Assembly: GCA_022865885.1 (NCBI GenBank)
Contig: JALHSQ010000074.1
Coordinates: forward strand, 1 to 53,832
Length of the DNA: 53,832 nt
Source of the DNA: Candidatus Bathyarchaeota archaeon
Lineage (GTDB): Archaea; Thermoproteota; Bathyarchaeia; Bathyarchaeales; Bathycorpusculaceae
Direction: 5' to 3'
The notes under the pieces were generated by a model that had not been told where the DNA came from, made no database searches, and worked only from the letters and a program-made list of their open reading frames with translations. A program made the position numbers and the translations under genes. Below are positions 48,391 through 53,832 of the stretch, in pieces (within the stretch, counting starts at the first letter, position 1; each line of letters opens with the position of its first letter).

Positions 48391-50002
48391 AGAAGTTGGC
48401 GTAATAGTCGGCGAAGCAAGTTCCAACGAATTCTTCTTTTCTTCTAAGCCTGGCGAAATGCCTTCACGATGGGAATATTTGCTGACTCATTCAGAAGAAG
48501 ACGTGGATGGAACACCAAAACAAGTGGAAGTCGTGGCTCAGATTGAGCGTGTGCTTTCTGCTAGTCAAGCTTTGACGAAGGAATTGGACTTTGAGATAAT
48601 CAAGAAGTTAATCGAGTCTGGATTGGCTGATAGAAAAGTGTGGGGTAAAGCTCGTGTGCTTGGCTATTTGACTGAGACAGGCGATTTGCAGATGCCAAAG
48701 AAAGCAGTCATGCCAGGTAAACCCGTGTATATTGCACCGACTGAGTTGCTTGAGAAGTTCTATTCTTACCCTGCAGAAGAGGCCATCAAAATCGGGAGCC
48801 TAATCACTCGCAATGAGGTTCCAGTTAGCCTATCAGTTAAGGGTTTCAGAAGGCATTTAGGGCTCATAGCTCAGACGGGTTCAGGAAAAACTTACCTTGC
48901 TGGCATAATCGCTGACGAATTGCTGAGAAAGGGCGGTACTCTCGTGATGTTGGATCCTCACGCTGACTACGTGTTTCTTTCAAGGAGCGTCGATGGTAAA
49001 AGGAACGAGCTTTCAGACAGAATAACTGTTTTTCGAAATCCAGCAAGCACTGGCAGATATAGCGAAGCTGAAGTCGGAAAGATCACGCCTTATGAGATAT
49101 GCTTCTCAGATCTTGACCTTGGTGGAGTTTGCCTGATCTCAGGGATAAGCGAGGGTTACACGAATATCGTGGCAGGGTTACAGAGAGCCCTAGAGGAGCT
49201 GAAAGGTGAGAAGGACACTTTTCAGCCAGATGATCTCATCGAGAAGCTTGAGACCGCTGATAAGTGGAAAGAGCAGGATGTCGACGCAAAAGTCATCAGC
49301 GGCGCAAAATCTGCCGTGAAATACCTCAGGCGCTTGGCTCGAATGCAGGTCTTCACCAACGCGTCCACAAACATTGATCAAATGTTGAGACCAATGCATT
49401 TGTCGGTCGTAGACCTTTCAGGCTTAGACGATGAAGTGTCAGATTATATCGCCTCCAGAATTCTTTCGGATATTTATGAGAAGATTTCAGACGGAAAATT
49501 TGAATACCCCGTTTTTGTTTTCGTGGAAGAAGCGCACCGTTTCATTCCAGCTGAGGGCAGAACCTATTCGGGTCCAATAATAAAGAAAATTGCAGCGGAA
49601 GGCAGAAAGTTCGGCGTTTTTCTTATCGTCATAACGCAACGACCTTCCAAGATACACTCTGACGCTTTGAGCCAGTGCAACAGTCAGATCATCATGAGAA
49701 TAACCAACCCTCAGGATCAAAACGCCATCGCTGTGAGCTCAGAGCGTCTTGGCGAGAATCTGTTGAACGACTTGCCCGGACTCAACACTGGCGAGGCCGT
49801 AATCGTAGGTGAGATGACTCGTGCCCCGGTGATGGCCAGAATAAAGAAACGAAGAACACGAGAGGGTGGCAGCGACATAGACATAATGGGCAAAATGAAA
49901 GACGCTGTTAAGAGGGCAAAGGAAGAAACCGTAGGTAACGAAAGTCAACGTTTGAGAGAAGACATCAAAGGATTCACGGACTCTTTCAAGAAGGAGGAAT
50001 AG
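48374..50002 (+). CDS. herA: HerA bipolar DNA helicase/translocase
   Basis: 542 aa hexameric FtsK-HerA-family ATPase that forms a complex with NurA and pumps DNA in end resection. N-terminal HAS-barrel (about 1-155: EVGVIVGEASSNEFFF), Walker A AQTGSGKT (166-173), LDPHADY, Walker B FVFVEEAHRFIP, and the C-terminal RIT/ITQRPSKIHSDALSQCN region with an arginine-finger area. Starts with GTG at 48374 inside nurA. mre11 follows after 1 base. Confidence 0.95.
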   Translation: MSGTLKEVGVIVGEASSNEFFFSSKPGEMPSRWEYLLTHSEEDVDGTPKQVEVVAQIERVLSASQALTKELDFEIIKKLIESGLADRKVWGKARVLGYLTETGDLQMPKKAVMPGKPVYIAPTELLEKFYSYPAEEAIKIGSLITRNEVPVSLSVKGFRRHLGLIAQTGSGKTYLAGIIADELLRKGGTLVMLDPHADYVFLSRSVDGKRNELSDRITVFRNPASTGRYSEAEVGKITPYEICFSDLDLGGVCLISGISEGYTNIVAGLQRALEELKGEKDTFQPDDLIEKLETADKWKEQDVDAKVISGAKSAVKYLRRLARMQVFTNASTNIDQMLRPMHLSVVDLSGLDDEVSDYIASRILSDIYEKISDGKFEYPVFVFVEEAHRFIPAEGRTYSGPIIKKIAAEGRKFGVFLIVITQRPSKIHSDALSQCNSQIIMRITNPQDQNAIAVSSERLGENLLNDLPGLNTGEAVIVGEMTRAPVMARIKKRRTREGGSDIDIMGKMKDAVKRAKEETVGNESQRLREDIKGFTDSFKKEE

Positions 50003-50003
50003 C

Positions 50004-51173
50004 GTGGTCAGGATAGCCCATCTGGCCGATACGCACTTGGGTCATAGACAGTATAATCTTGAAGAAAGAGAAAAAGACATTTATGATGTTCTTGAAGAAA
50101 TCGGTGAAAAGATCATCGAAGAGCATGCTGACATTGTCATTCATAGTGGTGACCTTTTCGATTCACCAAGGCCGACGACGCAAGCATACTATGCGTTCAA
50201 GAAGCTGCTGAGGAAGCTTGATGGAAAAGTCAAGCTCTTTGCAGTGCTTGGCGACCATGATAAACCCAAAATACGCGGCATGCCGCCGCACATGCTTTTT
50301 GAGGACCAGATCCAGGTACTTGGCGTAGGGGGCACGGCTGATCATCAGTCGATAATGGTTGATGGCAAGGAAATTCTTGTTGCAGGAATCTCGAACCTAA
50401 GCCAAATGTATCGTGCAGTTCTTGCAGAGGAACTCAGGAAGCTTGGAAGCCTTAAGACAAAATGTCATTGTAGTGTTCTTGTACTTCATGAAGCAATAGA
50501 CCAATTCTTCATTGAAGAAGCATGTGAATTGGCATTGACGGATGTGCCGAAGAACTTCAATTATTATGCGATGGGACATCTTCATTCCAGAATTAAGGCT
50601 TCTCATGGTCAAGGCGAACTAGCGTATCCTGGCAGTTCAGAGATTATCCGAAGTGACGAGATTGCTGAATGGAAGAAAAAAGGAAAAGGCTTCTACATTG
50701 TGGACGTCGACAAAGAAGAAGCGAAAATAACCAATGTCAATCTCGAATGTATCAGACCTCAGATGGATATCACACTAAACTATGCACATTTGAAGGAGGA
50801 ATTGGAGAAGTTTGTTGGAAGCTTGACTGTGTGTCAGAAAGCACCAGTCGTTCAGGTGGGCGTAGAGGGAAAGGACATTGATCGCCAAGCTGTTCACCAA
50901 ACGTTGAGTGAAGCGTTGACTGGCAAGGTTTTGACTTTTAGGCCAACAGTCGCAGAAGAGAGTGAGATGAGGTTGCCTGAGCTGAAGCCAGGCTCCTTCA
51001 ACGTAAGCCAAGTTCTGACTGACTACTTCAAGAAAAAAGAGGTTGCAGAGCTGGCGAATGAGATGTTGAAGCATCTTAGGCAAGGCGACACTGTCGGAGC
51101 CAAGGACGTAGCTGATGAATATTTCCGCAAAGTCTCGAAGACGGGAAACCTCGATGATACTGAACAAGATTAA
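50004..51173 (+). CDS. mre11: Mre11 DNA-repair nuclease
   Basis: 389 aa. Calcineurin-like phosphoesterase domain with all metal motifs: ADTHLG (Asp9, His11), HSGDLFD (Asp49), VLGDHDKP (GDHD in place of GNHD), VLHEA and MGHLHSR. The C-terminal part (about 280-389) carries the Rad50-binding helices (FNVSQVLTDYFKKKEV). The asparagine of the GNHD motif is replaced by Asp, a change worth noting at a catalytic position. GTG start with GGAGG 7 bases upstream. Overlaps rad50 by 20 bases. Confidence 0.94.
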   Translation: MVRIAHLADTHLGHRQYNLEEREKDIYDVLEEIGEKIIEEHADIVIHSGDLFDSPRPTTQAYYAFKKLLRKLDGKVKLFAVLGDHDKPKIRGMPPHMLFEDQIQVLGVGGTADHQSIMVDGKEILVAGISNLSQMYRAVLAEELRKLGSLKTKCHCSVLVLHEAIDQFFIEEACELALTDVPKNFNYYAMGHLHSRIKASHGQGELAYPGSSEIIRSDEIAEWKKKGKGFYIVDVDKEEAKITNVNLECIRPQMDITLNYAHLKEELEKFVGSLTVCQKAPVVQVGVEGKDIDRQAVHQTLSEALTGKVLTFRPTVAEESEMRLPELKPGSFNVSQVLTDYFKKKEVAELANEMLKHLRQGDTVGAKDVADEYFRKVSKTGNLDDTEQD

Positions 51174-53832
51174 GCTTAACGATTTCGTTTCTCACAAGAA
51201 CACCGAACTGGATCTTGGCTATGGCATAAACGTGGTCGTAGGACCCAACGGTGCAGGCAAAACCTCGATATTGGACGCAATCAGCTTTGCACTATTCAAC
51301 GATTACAGTAACCGCGGAAAAAAAGAGAACCTAATCAACTCCACGGCGAAGAAATGCGGGGCTACGGTAGAGTTCATTGAAGGCGGGATCCAGTACTCTG
51401 CAGAATGGTCAATGGAGCGGGAGAAATCAGCCAAGGGCAACCTGTATCGCATGCAAAACGGCTCAAAGACACTTCTAGCACAGGGCGGAAGCGCAGTACT
51501 TGCTGAAATCGAGAAAGTACTGGCTATGGACAAGAGCATGTTCTTCCAATCAATCTATGTACAACAAGGCGAAATCGAAGAACTTGTCACCGCCAAACCT
51601 GCTTTGAGGAAAGAGCTTATTTCAAGGCTTCTCGGGGTAGAGGATCTTGAAAAAGCTTGGCACGACATCAAGGGTATCATCGACGAATACCACGAAACGC
51701 AGATAGTGCTGAAAACGGAGCTGGACCAGAGATCAGCACTAGTAACCGAAAGACAGAGACACCTAACCACATCCACCGAATTGACGGCATCCATTGGATC
51801 CAAAAGAAAAGAGCTGGGCAAAATCGAAGAAAGGATCAGTGGTCTTCAAACGAGCCTAGATCAACTTAAAGGGGACAAGAAGGTATTCGATAGACTTGAC
51901 AAAGAAAAAGGCATTCTTGAAAAGGCCTTTGCAAGTGAGAAGGAAAAACTGAAGACCGAACAAACTGAGTTGGACAAGGCCACTGCAGCCAAGAAGCTAA
52001 CAGAGAGTCTAGAAGGCGAAGTCAGTAAACTGCCCTTTTTGGAACAATACTCTCAGTGCATTTTGAAGAGAAGCGAGCAAGAAGCGAAGCAGCAAGTGCT
52101 CGATGAAAAACTGCGCAACTTGGACCGATTGGAGGGAGTCTTGAAAGAAAACGAGAAAAACTCAGCACTCTACCGCGAAAAGAAAGCTCTTCAAGAAGAA
52201 AAAAACAAGGAACGCAAACAATACGAGGGCTCGGAAAAGGCTTTTGAAAAAGCCCTGAAAACAATCAAGGATCTGGAGAAAGATGAACAGAAGAAGAATG
52301 CGACACTAGAGAAAGAGCTGAAGAAATGCTCTGAGATACTTGAGGCTCAAGTGACTCTTGAAACCGTCGAAACACTTCTGAATAAAAAGAAGACCGAACT
52401 TGAGGCCGTCGGAAGCGAGCTTGACGCGAAAATTGACAAATGCCAGAAAAACATCGGAATATTCGAGCATCGAGAAAAGGAGTTGGATGACAATCTTTCC
52501 AAGCTTAGACCTTCAGAACCCGGTGCAAAAAAATGTCCAACTTGCGAAACAGACCTAACAGCAGACCAGATTGCCCTGTTGGGGGATAAGTTCTCCTCCC
52601 AGAAAGAGCGGATTGAAGGAGAACTTGAAACGACGAGAAATGAGCTTACGACCATCAGCCAGAGAAAACACCATACTGAAGGGCAACTGAAAAGAGTGGA
52701 GAAGATAGAACCTGAGCAGATCAGGGAATGTGCCAGTCAGCTGGACGAAACCAGGGAAAAGCTCAGTAGACAGAGACTGGAAACAGAAGAACTCAACAAG
52801 AACGTTGATGTGCTCAAGAGATTTGACGGCGAATTGATGGAACTTGGCAACCAGATAGAAGGGCTTGAAGAACCCTACATGAAGTTTGAATCTGCAAAAC
52901 GTGAACTAACAAAATTGCAGCCTAGAGAAAAAGTCATGGCTGAAATGAAACCAATCACAGAGGCCTTAGAAAAAGCTTCGCAGTCGTTGAAAGACTCTGT
53001 TTCTAATCTCGGTTATGAACCCAAAGAGCCTTCAAGAAAACTAGAGGCGCTTCGGCAGAAAAAACAGGAGTACGATCAGAACATTTCAATAGCAAAACGG
53101 GAGTCAGAATATATGAACAGCGTAGCAGCCACAAGAGAAGTTTTGTCAAGCAAAGAGCAAGAACTCGCTGGAACGCTTGAGGAAATTACGAAGCTCAGTT
53201 ATGACGAAAAACAGCATTCGAAAAGACAGGATGAATTCGATACTGAGACTAATTCTAGGAATGGGTTGAGAGAAACAATCACAGGGATGATGGAGAACAA
53301 GAAGACCGCTGATAGTGAGATGGCGAATTATGACAAGAAACTTGAAGCTCTCAAGAAGAAAGAGCAGGAAAAGCGGCACGTTGACAATTTCATAGGGCTC
53401 TTGAACAAGATTAGAACCGCGTATGGAAAAGACGGCGTCCAGAAGATGATTAGAGTCAGAGCGAGACCTCTGCTTGAGAGATCTACTCGAGATCTATTTG
53501 AGAGGTTCAATTTAGCCTATTCTGACATCAAGATCGACGATAATTACAACATTGCCGTAATAGGTCCCACTGGTGAACAACAGATTGAGCAGATAAGCGG
53601 TGGAGAACGCGTCGCTCTGGCCATCGCGCTTAGACTAGCTATAGCACAGGTGCTGTCAGGAAGAGTCGAGACCATCATAATGGACGAGCCTACAACACAT
53701 TTGGACGAGGAAAGAAGAAAAGAACTGGTGAATATCCTGAGCTCATTCTTCAGGGAAGGCGGCAGGATCATACCTCAAATGCTGATAATCACTCATCATT
53801 CCGAAATCGTAGATGTGGCAGACGTTACGTAT
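51154..53832 (+). CDS. rad50: Rad50 SMC-like ATPase, 3' end outside the window
   Basis: 893 codons visible from ATG 51154 without a stop; only the last few are missing (archaeal Rad50 is about 880-910 aa). Walker A is GPNGAGKT (30-37) and the Q-loop lies in SIYVQQGEIEELV. The two coiled-coil arms meet at a zinc hook CPTC (Cys461, Cys464). The signature motif is ISGGERVALAIA (814 on) and Walker B is TIIMDEPTTHLDEERR (Asp844, Glu845), with the D-loop and H-loop ITHH just before the window edge. Works with Mre11 to hold and process DNA ends. The protein is charged and coiled-coil rich throughout residues 170-750. Confidence 0.96.
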   Translation, partial: MILNKIKLNDFVSHKNTELDLGYGINVVVGPNGAGKTSILDAISFALFNDYSNRGKKENLINSTAKKCGATVEFIEGGIQYSAEWSMEREKSAKGNLYRMQNGSKTLLAQGGSAVLAEIEKVLAMDKSMFFQSIYVQQGEIEELVTAKPALRKELISRLLGVEDLEKAWHDIKGIIDEYHETQIVLKTELDQRSALVTERQRHLTTSTELTASIGSKRKELGKIEERISGLQTSLDQLKGDKKVFDRLDKEKGILEKAFASEKEKLKTEQTELDKATAAKKLTESLEGEVSKLPFLEQYSQCILKRSEQEAKQQVLDEKLRNLDRLEGVLKENEKNSALYREKKALQEEKNKERKQYEGSEKAFEKALKTIKDLEKDEQKKNATLEKELKKCSEILEAQVTLETVETLLNKKKTELEAVGSELDAKIDKCQKNIGIFEHREKELDDNLSKLRPSEPGAKKCPTCETDLTADQIALLGDKFSSQKERIEGELETTRNELTTISQRKHHTEGQLKRVEKIEPEQIRECASQLDETREKLSRQRLETEELNKNVDVLKRFDGELMELGNQIEGLEEPYMKFESAKRELTKLQPREKVMAEMKPITEALEKASQSLKDSVSNLGYEPKEPSRKLEALRQKKQEYDQNISIAKRESEYMNSVAATREVLSSKEQELAGTLEEITKLSYDEKQHSKRQDEFDTETNSRNGLRETITGMMENKKTADSEMANYDKKLEALKKKEQEKRHVDNFIGLLNKIRTAYGKDGVQKMIRVRARPLLERSTRDLFERFNLAYSDIKIDDNYNIAVIGPTGEQQIEQISGGERVALAIALRLAIAQVLSGRVETIIMDEPTTHLDEERRKELVNILSSFFREGGRIIPQMLIITHHSEIVDVADVTY

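Overview
The window is archaeal chromosome. The translation and repair genes (S12, S7, EF-1alpha, DRG-type GTPase, XPF-like nuclease, NurA-HerA-Mre11-Rad50) are of archaeal type. Type III RuBisCO, the AMP pathway, IorAB and beta-oxidation genes together suggest an anaerobic, peptide- or acyl-CoA-using member of the Thermoproteota/TACK group. A Bathyarchaeia-like lineage is plausible but is inferred from gene content only. TTG is used often as a start codon and genes are tightly packed.

Layout. 1-0.6 kb: C-terminus of a membrane pyrophosphatase, then a frameshifted PIN-like remnant. 1.7-5.5 kb: the complete AMP (pentose bisphosphate) pathway: ribose-1,5-bisphosphate isomerase, type III RuBisCO and AMP phosphorylase. 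5.6-9.3 kb: str-like block (S12, S7), a TGS GTPase and EF-1alpha. 9.6-15.8 kb: XPF nuclease, IorAB, adenylate kinase, enoyl-CoA hydratase and 3-hydroxyacyl-CoA dehydrogenase. 15.8-24 kb: poorly characterised accessory genes, including membrane proteins, a HEPN-like protein and two secreted dockerin-bearing proteins, one of 1246 aa with a NosD-type beta helix.

24.1-32.5 kb looks like an integrated plasmid or virus-like element. All its genes are on the minus strand in three compact transcription units. They include a divergent tyrosine integrase, ribbon-helix-helix protein, ParB-like CTPase without ParA, terminase-small-subunit-like HTH protein, a 570-aa protein built on a duplicated Cys module, and a pair of tandem paralogues. 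No capsid, large terminase or replication protein was recognised, and no att repeat was found.

32.7-34.2 kb carries very small metal-binding proteins (zinc ribbon, YHS) and an OB-fold protein. 34.2-46.8 kb is catabolic: acyl-CoA dehydrogenase with a winged-helix-like tail, nitroreductase, isopropylmalate-synthase-like enzyme, class I CoA-transferase pair, an exonuclease-less family B DNA polymerase next to a radical SAM enzyme, L-2-hydroxyglutarate dehydrogenase, Ldh2-type dehydrogenase and an FAH-family hydrolase. 47-53.8 kb is the nurA-herA-mre11-rad50 end-resection operon, with rad50 running off the window. No tRNA, rRNA or CRISPR array was seen.
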